Part shown: in pieces, positions 17,669 to 27,541 of the stretch
How the letters are laid out: every line of letters starts with the position of its first letter
Position numbering within the stretch: position 1 is the first letter of the stretch
DNA from: Alphaproteobacteria bacterium
Lineage (GTDB): Bacteria > Pseudomonadota > Alphaproteobacteria > UBA2966
NCBI GenBank assembly: GCA_018654745.1
Contig: JABILA010000070.1
Span: forward strand, 1 to 63,636
Length of the DNA: 63,636 nucleotides
Reading direction: 5' to 3'
Notes under the pieces: model-generated
Databases searched by the model: none
What the model was told of the DNA's origin: nothing
Seen by the model: only the letters and a program-made list of their open reading frames with translations
Translations under genes and position numbers: made by a program

Positions 17669-19066
17669 ATGAGACTCATGATCATTGGCTCACTTGATGG
17701 TCAAATCGGCGCGGCCAGCAAAATTGCCATGCAGCGCGGTGCCAAAGTTGCCCATGTTCCGGACCTCGAAGCAGGCCTGACGGCACTGCGCTCAGGTCAA
17801 GGCGCTGATCTGGTCATGATGGACGCGACACTGGATGTCGGCGGCTTTATCCGCAGTCTGGAGCAAGAGCGCATCAGCATTCCGGTTGTTGCCTGTGGCG
17901 TCGGAACCGACGCTTCCATAGCTGTCTCAGCGATCAAGGCCGGAGCCAAGGAATATATCCCCCTGCCCCCTGAGCCAGAGTTAATCGCAGCTGTTCTGCA
18001 AGCGGTAACCGAAGAAACCAAGACCATGGTATTCCGGGATGGAGCCATGGGCAAAGTCATAAGCCTGGCCGATCAGGTTGCCCCCAGTGACGCCAGTATC
18101 CTGATCACTGGCGAATCTGGTACTGGTAAGGAAGTCATGGCCCGGTATCTTCATTCCAAGAGCAAACGGGCAAGCAGACCATTTATTTCAATCAACTGCG
18201 CGGCAATACCTGAAAACCTTCTTGAATCCGAGCTGTTTGGTCACGAAAAGGGTGCCTTCACAGGTGCCGCAACCCGTCGTGTTGGCAAATTTGAAGAAGC
18301 CAATGGCGGCACTTTGCTGCTGGACGAAATCAGTGAGATGGACACCCGGCTACAGGCCAAGTTGTTACGCGCTGTTCAGGAACGGGAAATCGATCGTGTC
18401 GGCGGATCCAAACCGGTTTCCATTGATATCCGCGTATTGGCCACAAGTAACAGGGATCTCCAGGCAGAGGTCAAAAACGGTAACTTCCGCGAAGATTTGC
18501 TGTTTCGGCTTAACGTCGTAAGCCTTCAATTGCCACCCTTGCGGGATCGGCCAATGGATCTCGAAGCCCTTTCCCATCATTTCATTGAGAAATATTCAGA
18601 GGCCAATGGTGTTGCGCTACGCCCGCTGTCGGAAGCCACACAAACTGCGATTCGCAATTATCCATGGCCTGGCAATGTCCGCGAACTTGAAAACACAATG
18701 CACCGGGCCGTGTTGCTTGCCACAGGTTCTGAAATTCAGCCGGACGCGATCATGTTGCCGGATGGCAGCAAGCCCGGGGAATATTCGGTCTCGCACGAAG
18801 ATTCTGCGCCGACCATGCAAGACACGACTGGTCAGATACAGGATTCGTCCGCGGTCATGGGCACTTCATCCCTTGTTGGCAGGACGGTTGCAGACGTTGA
18901 ACGCGATCTGATCATCAACACTCTGACACATACCCTTGGAAACAGAACCCACGCGGCCACGATCCTGGGCATTTCGATCAGAACATTACGCAACAAACTT
19001 AAACTTTACTCGGACGAAGGTACGTCTGTGCCGGCACCTGGTGATCCTGGTGCGGCAACGGCCTGA
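17669..19066 (+). CDS. flbD: sigma-54-dependent flagellar regulator FlbD
   Basis: NtrC-family activator of sigma-54 promoters in the middle and late flagellar genes. Residues 1-115 are an atypical receiver. Asp52 could be the phosphorylation site, but the conserved lysine is missing (the GAKEYIPLP region has no Lys at that position). The AAA+ domain has Walker A GESGTGKE (148-155) and the sigma-54 contact loop GAFTGA (195-200). A Fis-type helix-turn-helix is at the C-terminus. In Caulobacter, FlbD is likewise next to fliN. Confidence 0.92.
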   Translation: MRLMIIGSLDGQIGAASKIAMQRGAKVAHVPDLEAGLTALRSGQGADLVMMDATLDVGGFIRSLEQERISIPVVACGVGTDASIAVSAIKAGAKEYIPLPPEPELIAAVLQAVTEETKTMVFRDGAMGKVISLADQVAPSDASILITGESGTGKEVMARYLHSKSKRASRPFISINCAAIPENLLESELFGHEKGAFTGAATRRVGKFEEANGGTLLLDEISEMDTRLQAKLLRAVQEREIDRVGGSKPVSIDIRVLATSNRDLQAEVKNGNFREDLLFRLNVVSLQLPPLRDRPMDLEALSHHFIEKYSEANGVALRPLSEATQTAIRNYPWPGNVRELENTMHRAVLLATGSEIQPDAIMLPDGSKPGEYSVSHEDSAPTMQDTTGQIQDSSAVMGTSSLVGRTVADVERDLIINTLTHTLGNRTHAATILGISIRTLRNKLKLYSDEGTSVPAPGDPGAATA

Positions 19067-19146
19067 GACAAGACTTATTGTGACCATCAAGGTCGCTGAA
19101 ACGGAATGAATTGTGAGCATATCGACCATGACAGTCGAGTCTGAAA

Positions 19147-21237
19147 ATGTCTGAGCAAACGACCACACCCGACGGTGAAACGATCGGGATGTTTTCGTTC
19201 ATGCGGGGTGATATTGCCTTCGCCCTGGGCATTATGGCGATCCTCACTGTTCTGTTCATCCCGCTGCCACCCTGGTTGCTGGATATATCCTTTTCGATAT
19301 CCATCACCTTTTCTGTCTTGATTCTGATGACGGCGCTGTTTATCGCCAGACCGTTGGAATTCAGTGCTTTCCCCACCGTTCTTCTCATCGCCACCTTGTT
19401 ACGCCTGTCCCTGAACGTCGCCTCCACTCGTCTGATCCTGTCCGAAGGCCACCACGGCGGTGCAGCTGCCGGTCGCGTCATTCAGGCATTCGGTGATTTC
19501 GTTATCAGTGGCAACTTTATTATCGGTATCGTTGTCTTCGGCATTCTGGTGATTGTGAACTTTGTCGTCATCACCAAAGGCTCGCAACGCATTGCAGAAG
19601 TTGCAGCCCGCTTTACCCTGGATGCCATGCCCGGTAAACAGATGGCCATTGATGCCGACCTGAGTTCCGGCTTGATTGACGAAAATGATGCCCGAGACCG
19701 ACGCAAGAATCTGGAGGACGAAAGCAACTTCTTTGGTGCCATGGACGGTGCCTCCAAGTTCGTCCGTGGTGATGCCGTTGCCGGATTGCTGATTACTTTC
19801 ATTAACATCATCGGTGGCATTATCATTGGTGTCGCTCAGAAAGACATGAGTTTCGGCGGCGCCAGTGAATCCTATACACTGCTGACAGTTGGCGACGGAC
19901 TGGTCTCCCAGATACCCGCCTTGATCGTCTCCATTGCTGCCGGTATTTTGGTCTCCAAGGCGGGTGTATCCGGCACTGCTGACAAAGCTATTTTTTCCCA
20001 GCTGGGCGGTTACCCGAAGGCACTGGGCGTCAGTTCCTTCCTGATGATTGGCCTTGCCATCATTCCGAATATGCCGATGTTCCCATTCCTTTTACTGTCC
20101 GCCATCACGGGCACGCTCGCATTTGTGGCCGTACAGAAAAATGAGCGGGAGTCTGTTGAAGCCGAGGAAGCTGAACGCGAACAAATCGATGCTGCTCCCG
20201 TTGAAGAACCTATTTCAACGGCCTTGGCCATAGACGATTTACGTCTGGAGCTTGGATATGGGCTGCTGCCACTGATAAACGATGAACGCGGTTATAAACT
20301 GACTGACCAGATCAAGGCCCTGCGCCGACAGCTGGCCAGCGAAATGGGTTTCGTCATGCCGTCCGTCCGCATTCTCGACAACATGCAGTTGCCGGCAAAT
20401 GGCTATGTCATTCGCGTCAAGGAAATTGAAAGCGGTGCTGGTGAAGTTCGTCCCGGCCACTTGTTGGTCATGGATCCTCGCGGCGAACCGATTACATTGC
20501 CCGGCGAAGAAACAACCGAGCCTACATTTGGATTGCCAGCGACCTGGGTTGATGAATCCCACCGGGAAGAAGCATCGTTCCGTGGCTATACAGTCGTCGA
20601 TCCGTCGACGGTTGTAAGCACCCACCTGACGGAGACGATCAAGGAGAACATATCAGATTTGTTGTCCTACGCCGAAACCCAAAAGCTGATGGATGATCTT
20701 CCGAAAGAACAACAAAAGCTGATTGGCGATATCGTACCGGCGCAAATTTCCACGTCAGGCGTCCAGCGCATTTTGCAAAACCTGCTGAACGAGCGAATTT
20801 CCATTCGCGATCTGCCGACTGTTTTGGAAGGCGTAGCCGAAGCAACTGCCTTTACCCAGAATTTCACCCAGGTGACAGAGCACGTCCGTTCACGCCTGGC
20901 ACGCCAGATCAGCAACAGCCAGGTTTCCGCTGGTGGTTATATCCCGCTGATTACGCTCTCCCCTGAATGGGAGCAGGCATTTGCAGAATCAATTATTGTA
21001 CAAGGTGATGATCGCCAGTTAGCCATGGCCCCCATGAAACTGCAGGAATTTATCACCAAGGTACGTCAGGTATTTGAACGCACCCAGAACGAAGGTGAGG
21101 CCGCTGTCCTTTTGACCAGCCCTGGCATTCGGCCCTTTGTGCGGTCCATCATCGAGCGTTTCCGTCCGACGACAGTTGTCATGTCGCAAAATGAAATTCA
21201 TCCCAAGGCGAAAATTCGCACTCTTGGGCAAGTCTAG
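19147..21237 (+). CDS. flhA: flagellar export gate protein FlhA
   Basis: Core membrane protein of the flagellar type III export gate. The 696-residue protein has about eight N-terminal membrane helices (to about residue 330), including the conserved cytoplasmic FHIPEP loop region (around 160-220). A large cytoplasmic C-terminal domain follows, which docks export substrates and chaperones. The length is normal. It starts a tightly packed flhA-flhF-flhG-orf run. Confidence 0.95.
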   Translation: MSEQTTTPDGETIGMFSFMRGDIAFALGIMAILTVLFIPLPPWLLDISFSISITFSVLILMTALFIARPLEFSAFPTVLLIATLLRLSLNVASTRLILSEGHHGGAAAGRVIQAFGDFVISGNFIIGIVVFGILVIVNFVVITKGSQRIAEVAARFTLDAMPGKQMAIDADLSSGLIDENDARDRRKNLEDESNFFGAMDGASKFVRGDAVAGLLITFINIIGGIIIGVAQKDMSFGGASESYTLLTVGDGLVSQIPALIVSIAAGILVSKAGVSGTADKAIFSQLGGYPKALGVSSFLMIGLAIIPNMPMFPFLLLSAITGTLAFVAVQKNERESVEAEEAEREQIDAAPVEEPISTALAIDDLRLELGYGLLPLINDERGYKLTDQIKALRRQLASEMGFVMPSVRILDNMQLPANGYVIRVKEIESGAGEVRPGHLLVMDPRGEPITLPGEETTEPTFGLPATWVDESHREEASFRGYTVVDPSTVVSTHLTETIKENISDLLSYAETQKLMDDLPKEQQKLIGDIVPAQISTSGVQRILQNLLNERISIRDLPTVLEGVAEATAFTQNFTQVTEHVRSRLARQISNSQVSAGGYIPLITLSPEWEQAFAESIIVQGDDRQLAMAPMKLQEFITKVRQVFERTQNEGEAAVLLTSPGIRPFVRSIIERFRPTTVVMSQNEIHPKAKIRTLGQV

Positions 21238-21247
21238 GAACTGAGCA

Positions 21248-22237
21248 ATGCGCCTCAAGACCTTCTCAGCTGCAACCATGCCAGAGGCCATGGAAGAAGT
21301 GCGCCGGGTGCTTGGTCGGGATGCGGTCATTGTTTCTACATTTGAAGGTCGACGGGGAACAGGCGTCCAGGTAACAGCCGCCCTGGAAGATGCCTTGCCT
21401 CAACCGGATGAGATATCTGAACAGGATCGACATCCCGGGTCCGGCCCATCAGACGATCCGCTGACTGAAGCACTGCAATTTCATGGCCTGCCAAGGCAAT
21501 TGCTGGGCAGGCTGGTCAAATTGTCCAAATCGATGGAACTTGATGACGCTGAAGCCATGCTGGCAGGTGCACTGGATGCAGGTTTCGATTTTGCGCCATT
21601 GAATTTAATGCCCCGAAAACCGGTCATGCTGGTTGGCCAGCCCGGAGCAGGAAAGACTGTAACTGTTGCCAAGCTTGCAGCGCGTGCTGTTATGGCTGGC
21701 AAGAAAGTCCGGGTCATTACAACGGATACAATTCGTGCCGGTGGTGTTGCCCAGCTCAGAGGCTTTACGGATATTCTCAATACGGCTCTGGAAAAGGCTG
21801 ATGCACCGGACATTTTACGCAACGCAATTTCGGACGCTGAGGACGATGAGCTGATCCTGATCGACAGCCCCGGGACCAATCCTTTCAACAGCGTCGAAAT
21901 CAGGGACCTGAAACGCTTTCTGGCGATTGAGGGGGTCGAACCGGTTCTGGTCATTGCCGCCGGAGGCGATGTAGCCGAGGCCAGCGATATCGCCACGGCC
22001 TGGCGCCCCTTAGGCATACGTCGAATGATCTTTACCCGACTGGATGCCACCCGTCGCTATGGCGCTATTGTCGCCGCCGCAGATTCAACCGGCTTCATCC
22101 TGGGAGATGTCAGTCTTTCTCCCTATGTGGCTGAAGGCCTGAAAGTTCTCAATCCTGTCACCATGGCGCGCCTGTTGTTGCGCCAGGAAACCCTTACGAC
22201 GACCTTGTCGGAAAACGAGGAGAAAGCAGCACAATGA
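21248..22237 (+). CDS. flhF: flagellar GTPase FlhF
   Basis: SRP-family GTPase that sets the site, usually polar, of flagellar assembly. The G1 motif GQPGAGKT lies at residues 130-137, followed by DTIRAGG- and DSPG-like G-motifs. The N-terminal B domain is short; the 329 residues are on the small side for FlhF. It starts 10 bases after flhA and ends in an ATGA overlap with flhG. Pairing with FlhG predicts control of flagellar number and position. Confidence 0.88.
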   Translation: MRLKTFSAATMPEAMEEVRRVLGRDAVIVSTFEGRRGTGVQVTAALEDALPQPDEISEQDRHPGSGPSDDPLTEALQFHGLPRQLLGRLVKLSKSMELDDAEAMLAGALDAGFDFAPLNLMPRKPVMLVGQPGAGKTVTVAKLAARAVMAGKKVRVITTDTIRAGGVAQLRGFTDILNTALEKADAPDILRNAISDAEDDELILIDSPGTNPFNSVEIRDLKRFLAIEGVEPVLVIAAGGDVAEASDIATAWRPLGIRRMIFTRLDATRRYGAIVAAADSTGFILGDVSLSPYVAEGLKVLNPVTMARLLLRQETLTTTLSENEEKAAQ

Positions 22238-23025
22238 CCACCGAATTCAGTTCTGCAGCAGAGCAGGCTCCTGCACCGCGGGGTCGCAATATTGTCACTG
22301 TCGCCTCGGGCAAAGGTGGTGTTGGCAAGACATGGCTTTCAGTTACCCTGACCCACGCCATTGCAGCGCAAAAGCGCAGCGCCCTGTTATTCGACGGCGA
22401 TCTGGGTTTGGCCAATGTCGATATTCAACTTGGATTGATGCCCAAACATGATCTTGGCCATGTTGTCGCCGGACGCATTGATCTCAAATCTGCCATTACC
22501 AGATACCCCGAAGGCAAGTTTGATATTCTTGCTGGTAAATCCGGGTCGGGTGCCCTGGCCTTGTTGTCTGGCCCCCGTGTCGCAGAATTGCGGGAAGATC
22601 TTCTGGATGTTGCCGATCAATACGACAAGGTAATTGTTGACCTTGGTGCCGGAGTTGAAAGTGGTGTCAGAGCCCTTGTCGGCAACAACGGGACGATCCT
22701 GGTTGTAACCAACGAAGAACCAACGGCGATTACCGACGCCTATGCCTTTATCAAGGTCACAGCAATGAAACATCCAGGTGCCGATTTGCGTATTGTCGTC
22801 AACCAGGTCAGCGGGTCCCAGGACGGAAACCGGACTTATGGTGCCTTGAAAAAAGCTTGCGAGAGTTTCCTTAAAATATCTCCGCCTCTGGCAGGTATGA
22901 TCAGACGCGACGACAAGGTACGGGATGCCATTCGCCATCAAACTCCGCTCCTGCTCCGCCATCCAGGCAGTAAAGCCGCAGACGACGTTGAAGCTCTGGC
23001 TGCAAGGCTTCTCGCCGAGCCATGA
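22234..23025 (+). CDS. flhG: MinD-like ATPase FlhG (FleN)
   Basis: ParA/MinD-family ATPase that limits flagellar number in polar flagellates. The deviant Walker A ASGKGGVGKTW is at residues 24-34, and the FDGDLGLANVD motif follows. The length of 263 residues is normal. It overlaps flhF by 4 bases and the next gene by 4 bases, so all three are probably coupled in translation. Confidence 0.9.
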   Translation: MTTEFSSAAEQAPAPRGRNIVTVASGKGGVGKTWLSVTLTHAIAAQKRSALLFDGDLGLANVDIQLGLMPKHDLGHVVAGRIDLKSAITRYPEGKFDILAGKSGSGALALLSGPRVAELREDLLDVADQYDKVIVDLGAGVESGVRALVGNNGTILVVTNEEPTAITDAYAFIKVTAMKHPGADLRIVVNQVSGSQDGNRTYGALKKACESFLKISPPLAGMIRRDDKVRDAIRHQTPLLLRHPGSKAADDVEALAARLLAEP

Positions 23026-25070
23026 CAAACGTTCCACCAGCCACGCCACCGCAAGCAACCGGTGCGATTAAAGCTTCCCCCAATTCCCAGGAAGGTTTGT
23101 CGCAACAACAGCAAAATGCGGGACAGCGCTCAGGCGGTGGACAAGTTCCCAAAGAAGTAGCCGCCCCACCATCTTCTCCGGCTGTGACAATCGCGGCTTC
23201 TCTGGCCGGATTGCGCGAAGGCATGCGTTTCAAGGGCACGATGATGGGCTCGGATGCAAACGGACTGCCCGTTTTGCGCACGCCAAACGGGACATTCATA
23301 CTTTCACAAGCGCTGGAACAGCTGGCACTGAATGGTGAAGTCGATATTGAGATCAGGATTGCCGGCACAAAAATCACTGCCTTGTTGATGTCCATTGCGG
23401 GCAAGCCACAGCACCCGCCGAAAGAAGTTTCGCTGACGATGACCAGCGTCAGTGGCGACAATCTCAGTGGTAAAACGCTGGCAGGCGGACTAGCCGCCGG
23501 ATTGTCCCCACGTGGAGGCCAGACGGCAACTTTCAACATTGGTACGCAGTTGACTGCGAATGTATTGAACACCCCTGCCCTGGCCATCCCTGGTTCACCG
23601 TTGGAGGCTGGCGGTACTCTTATTCTGAAAATATCCCAGGTTGCTCTGGCATTGCCAAAAAGCGATGCCCCACTGCCCCCTGGCGCTGCTCCAAACCCTG
23701 CCCAATCTTCCGGCGCACCGGCCGCCACAACCACTCAGGCAGGCCCCACCACTCTGGTCAACGATATCAAGAGCCAGTTGGCCGCCAGCCAGACAAGTAC
23801 AACACCTAATCATGGTGTCCTGAGCGGAAACGCCAATCGTCTTGCGGAAACGACTGTTCAATCCATACCAACACCTGGTTCTGTATCCTCCGGCACAGGC
23901 GCACCTCCCTCGACAACTCCTGGCACAGCAGCAACTGCCCAAACGGCAGTCGCGCAAGGGGCAACGCCTGCCTCAACGACACCATCAGCATCACAGGCTC
24001 AGGCAACAAATTCAGCCGTTATTGCAAGCGGAAGTTCTGCTCCCCAGCCTGCCACCCCTGCTGCCAGCCCTCCGCCAACATTGAGTGCCGCGATCAGTCA
24101 AACGGCATTGTTATCGCAACAGGATACGGAGCTTTTAACGCTCTCAAAATCTGCCGTGCCCTCAGTGGCCCGTACTATCCAGGGTGAAGTCATCGGCCCT
24201 CATCGTGACGGAGGGTTACTGGTCAGAACACCGCTGGGAGATATTTCATTGTTGACCCGGGCTGTCTTGCCCCAGGGTAGTCGTCTGACATTTGATACCG
24301 TTGCTGCACGGGCACCAGAGTCCGTTCAAAGACCCATCCCCCAGGGGCAGATTGCCCCCATGGAGGGCGGTGTTATCGCCCCTGAGACGATGGCCGCGGT
24401 AAAATCCTTCGCCCGGGAGTGGCCCGCCCTCAAGGAAGTCATGGCTGCACTGCAGTCGGCCAATCCAGCTGCGGCTCAAAGCCTGATTGCCTCAACCATG
24501 CCAGGGGCAAATACAAATCTGGCAAGTTCAATCCTTTTGTTTCTGAACGCGCTTAGAGGCGGAGACATGAAAGGTTGGCTGGGAAACGAAGCCACAGCAA
24601 TCCTGGAACGCGGCGGCCACGATGATTTGCTGAACCGCCTGACTTCTGATGCCGCGCAAATGGGTCGGGCAAGTGAAACACCTGGACAGGGTGACTGGCG
24701 TGCTTTGCCTTTCCCCTTGTTTGACGGAAGTGATCTGCAGCAGCTATGGGCTTTTGTCCGTGAACACCGCCGCTCGGGAGATCAGGCAGACAAAAAGGCG
24801 CTGCGGTTTGTTGTCGAACTTGAATTGACGGCATTGGGTGGAATGCAGATGGACGGACTGATCCAGGACAAACAATTTGATCTAATTGTGCGCAACAGCC
24901 GCCCCTTACCCGTGGACGTTCGCCAGGACATCAAGGGATTATTCGAAAGTTCGGTCGAGGCAACTGGCTTCGGTGGCAGTATTATCTTCCAGTCAGATAC
25001 GACGTGGCCGGTTTCCCCGTTCCGTGAAGCTCAACAGGAAGCAGCGGGCCACGGCGAAATCGTGGCGTGA
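23022..25070 (+). CDS. second FliK-like protein, Pro/Ala/Thr-rich
   Basis: A 682-residue protein with a moderately conserved N-terminal part (to about 220). A long low-complexity Pro/Ala/Thr/Ser/Gln-rich middle follows (about 225-365). A globular C-terminal region ends with a fold pattern like the FliK C-terminal domain: the stretch from about residue 590 with ELELTALGGMQMDGLI and a closing TGFGGSIIFQ. I infer a flagellar hook-length or export-related role from that pattern and from coupling to flhG. Because fliK is already present at 8444, this would be a paralogue or a divergent assembly factor. The exact function is unknown. Confidence 0.6.
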   Translation: MTNVPPATPPQATGAIKASPNSQEGLSQQQQNAGQRSGGGQVPKEVAAPPSSPAVTIAASLAGLREGMRFKGTMMGSDANGLPVLRTPNGTFILSQALEQLALNGEVDIEIRIAGTKITALLMSIAGKPQHPPKEVSLTMTSVSGDNLSGKTLAGGLAAGLSPRGGQTATFNIGTQLTANVLNTPALAIPGSPLEAGGTLILKISQVALALPKSDAPLPPGAAPNPAQSSGAPAATTTQAGPTTLVNDIKSQLAASQTSTTPNHGVLSGNANRLAETTVQSIPTPGSVSSGTGAPPSTTPGTAATAQTAVAQGATPASTTPSASQAQATNSAVIASGSSAPQPATPAASPPPTLSAAISQTALLSQQDTELLTLSKSAVPSVARTIQGEVIGPHRDGGLLVRTPLGDISLLTRAVLPQGSRLTFDTVAARAPESVQRPIPQGQIAPMEGGVIAPETMAAVKSFAREWPALKEVMAALQSANPAAAQSLIASTMPGANTNLASSILLFLNALRGGDMKGWLGNEATAILERGGHDDLLNRLTSDAAQMGRASETPGQGDWRALPFPLFDGSDLQQLWAFVREHRRSGDQADKKALRFVVELELTALGGMQMDGLIQDKQFDLIVRNSRPLPVDVRQDIKGLFESSVEATGFGGSIIFQSDTTWPVSPFREAQQEAAGHGEIVA

Positions 25071-25094
25071 TCATGAACCTTGGTAAATAGAAAT

Positions 25095-25487
25095 ATGTCT
25101 CAAGTCGCTTTGGACGTTCCGGAACGTCGTAATTTAATTGCCAGCCATGCAAATACGTCGCTGGCTCTGGATTATGTCGCCTCATTCTCAGGACAGATAT
25201 TTCACATGATCAATGTCGAAGTTCGCTATGTGCCAGACAAGCTGGTGATGGATGTCAATTCACTGCCGGATTATCTGAAAGCCCTGAATTCAATGGCAAA
25301 TGATGCACTTGAAGGTCTGGCGGGTATCATTCTTGAAGACTTGAATAATGAACTGGTGCCGAGGTGGCTGCATGTTACTGCGTCTGTCGGAGATCAGACA
25401 AATCCGGTTCGTCATAGTGTTTCTTTTGAAGACCGGCAACCGACGTGGGACAACCCGGTGTTACTTGCACGATTAACGTCAATCTAA
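25095..25487 (+). CDS. QueF-like T-fold protein with no cysteine
   Basis: A 130-residue protein that I align by eye to the T-fold part of QueF (7-cyano-7-deazaguanine reductase): VEVRYVPDKLVMD...SLPDYL matches the QueF pattern of Y-x-P-D, then S-L-K-x-Y-L, and IILEDLNNELVPRWLHV matches the next helix-strand pair. The QueF catalytic Cys, in a CPxTxQPD motif, should lie about 15 residues before this; here the region reads ASFSGQIFHMIN, and the whole protein has no cysteine. Reductase activity is therefore not expected. It lies between the second FliK-like gene and fliJ. An upstream in-frame TTG at 25080 is possible. The homology is by eye only. Confidence 0.55.
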   Translation: MSQVALDVPERRNLIASHANTSLALDYVASFSGQIFHMINVEVRYVPDKLVMDVNSLPDYLKALNSMANDALEGLAGIILEDLNNELVPRWLHVTASVGDQTNPVRHSVSFEDRQPTWDNPVLLARLTSI

Positions 25488-25491
25488 CGGA

Positions 25492-25914
25492 TCAGTGTTC
25501 CTGGTTTTTTCGCCGGAACATGTTCATCCCCATTTCATCCAGTTCAATCTGGGCAAGACGGTCCTCGGCTTTCTTCTGTCGCTCTTTTTCACGTTCCAGG
25601 GCGGTTTCGTATTTTTTGACTTCCTGGTAGGCCACGTGAACTTCTTCCGAGGCCTCCGCTACCCTTTCCTGGGTTTCAGCAATTGATTCTCTCAAAACAC
25701 GACGGCGCTCGATAACTGTCACGGCATAATGACCGTATGTCTGTGCGATCTCTGGTGATGAGGCGGCTGCGGCCTGATTGAGAATCAGTTGCTTTTCGAA
25801 GTTGGCGATTTCCCGATAAAAACTCTCGCGCAAATCTTCCAGTTCGGCCAGGTTTCGGCGCTTTTCATCCAGCGCCCAGGAATTGACCCGGATCAGTGTC
25901 TCCAACGCCTTCAT
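25492..25914 (-). CDS. fliJ: flagellar FliJ-type coiled-coil protein
   Basis: FliJ is the small coiled-coil stalk of the FliI/FliH export ATPase. The 140 residues are almost wholly helical and charged, with long Glu/Arg/Lys-rich heptad stretches, as expected for FliJ. It overlaps fliI by 4 bases and follows it on the minus strand, the standard arrangement. Sequence signatures are weak in this family, so position carries much of the evidence. Confidence 0.8.
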   Translation of the reverse strand: MKALETLIRVNSWALDEKRRNLAELEDLRESFYREIANFEKQLILNQAAAASSPEIAQTYGHYAVTVIERRRVLRESIAETQERVAEASEEVHVAYQEVKKYETALEREKERQKKAEDRLAQIELDEMGMNMFRRKNQEH

Positions 25915-27233
25915 TCGTCAAAACTACCTTCCAACAACTCATCAAGTCCGGAATAACACGACTCAAGATCACCACGTTCATGCATATCCTGGGTCAAAAA
26001 CGTCTCAATGCGGTCGCGATATTCGATCGCCTGATCAACCTTGGGATCAGATCCCTGACGGTAGGCGCCAAGACGGATCATCTCTGCCATGTCTTCATAA
26101 GTCGCAACCATCTTTTTCGCCTGGTTGACGATAATGTTCTCTTCTTCGGTATTACAGTCAGGCATTGTTCGCGAAAGACTGCGCAAAACATTTACCGGCG
26201 GGTAGCGTCCACGCTCGGCAATGGATCGGTCGAGAACGATGTGGCCGTCAAGAATTCCGCGAACAGCATCAGCAACAGGTTCGTTGTGATCGTCGCCTTC
26301 CACCAGCACGGTAAACAGCCCGGTAATGGATCCGACACCTGTCCCTGGGCCAGCTCGCTCCAGCAATTTCGGTAACTCCGCAAAAACTGTTGGTGTGTAA
26401 CCTTTACTGGCTGGCGGCTCACCACCCGTCAGACCAATTTCACGCTGGGCCATGGCAAATCGGGTGACACTGTCCATCAGGCAAAGAACCTGCTTCTCCT
26501 GGTCACGGAAGAATTCAGCCAACGTCAGAGTCAAATATCCAGCCTGGCGGCGCATAAGTGCTGATTCGTCTGAGGTCGCTACGACGATCAATGACCGCGC
26601 CAGCCCCTCATCGCCAAGGTCATCCTGAATAAATTCCTGGACCTCACGGCCACGTTCGCCAACCAGACCAATGACGTTAACATCGGCGTTGGTGAAACGC
26701 GCCAGCATCGATAGCAATATGGATTTACCAATACCTGACCCGGCAAAGATACCCATGCGCTGTCCCTGACAGCAGGTCAGGAAAGTGTTGATCACCCGGA
26801 CACCGAGATCAAGCTTGGCACCGGTTCGATTGCGGGAGGCTGCAGGTGGGGGTTCTGACCGGATACGGTATCCGACGGGACCGCGCAGCAGGGGCGGTCC
26901 TCCATCCAGGGGCTCTCCAATTGCATTAACCACACGACCCAGCCATGAAGCATCGGGATAGATGACAGCATCATGTTCCGCCACGCGTACACGGCAACCA
27001 AGACCAACGCCATCCAGACCGCCATAAGGCATGAACAAAGCCTTGTCGTTTCGAAAACCGACAACTTCGCAGGCCACTTCTTCATCATTGCGAATCATAA
27101 TATGGCAGCGGGAGCCAATGCTGACGCTTCGCTGCAGGCCGGATACTTCGACAAGCAGTCCCTGAATGCCAACAACGCGGCCGTATCGCTCATATTCTTG
27201 GAGAGAGTCGAGCTCGGCCAGGACGCTTTTCAA
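25911..27233 (-). CDS. fliI: flagellar export ATPase FliI
   Basis: F1-beta-like ATPase that powers flagellar protein export. Walker A is in FAGSGIGKSILL, followed by the Walker B region LCLMDSVTRFA. The DxxGxxxARSL region and the C-terminal helical domain are present. I start it at a TTG (27233) because AAGGGGAG lies 6 bases upstream and the protein then begins like other FliI proteins and has the usual 440 residues. A longer open frame extends upstream to an ATG, but its extra 58 residues look unlike FliI. Confidence 0.88.
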   Translation of the reverse strand: MKSVLAELDSLQEYERYGRVVGIQGLLVEVSGLQRSVSIGSRCHIMIRNDEEVACEVVGFRNDKALFMPYGGLDGVGLGCRVRVAEHDAVIYPDASWLGRVVNAIGEPLDGGPPLLRGPVGYRIRSEPPPAASRNRTGAKLDLGVRVINTFLTCCQGQRMGIFAGSGIGKSILLSMLARFTNADVNVIGLVGERGREVQEFIQDDLGDEGLARSLIVVATSDESALMRRQAGYLTLTLAEFFRDQEKQVLCLMDSVTRFAMAQREIGLTGGEPPASKGYTPTVFAELPKLLERAGPGTGVGSITGLFTVLVEGDDHNEPVADAVRGILDGHIVLDRSIAERGRYPPVNVLRSLSRTMPDCNTEEENIIVNQAKKMVATYEDMAEMIRLGAYRQGSDPKVDQAIEYRDRIETFLTQDMHERGDLESCYSGLDELLEGSFDE

Positions 27234-27541
27234 TACAGTCTCCCCTTCGCTGCCAAGGCAGGAAATATCATAGCGAGTGCCGTCTTCATCATGATACGGA
27301 CCCGGATTATAGCCCTGATAATGCCTTGTGGTATTTAAGGATTTGTAAATTCCGGGTGCCGAAAGCGGTAAAAATATCATGAGCCAGGGCTCAAGCCAGA
27401 AAATCACCTGAAATGACTTTTGTTAAATAAATCCGCCCGAACTTGCCGCGTTAACCATTTTGAGCTACATAATAGTTAACAAAACATGCAAAGAGCCGAT
27501 AATCGGCCTCATATTACACCTATATATTGGGGGTAACCGCA
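27234..27541. other. 308-base region between fliI and ctrA
   Basis: Divergent promoter region. It contains TTAACCAT (27451-27458), which matches a CtrA half-site, and a second TTAAC motif at 27476-27480. A small palindrome GCCGA-TAA-TCGGC (27495-27507) is also present. Autoregulation of ctrA and CtrA control of fliI are plausible, but no full TTAA-N7-TTAA site was found. Confidence 0.45.
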
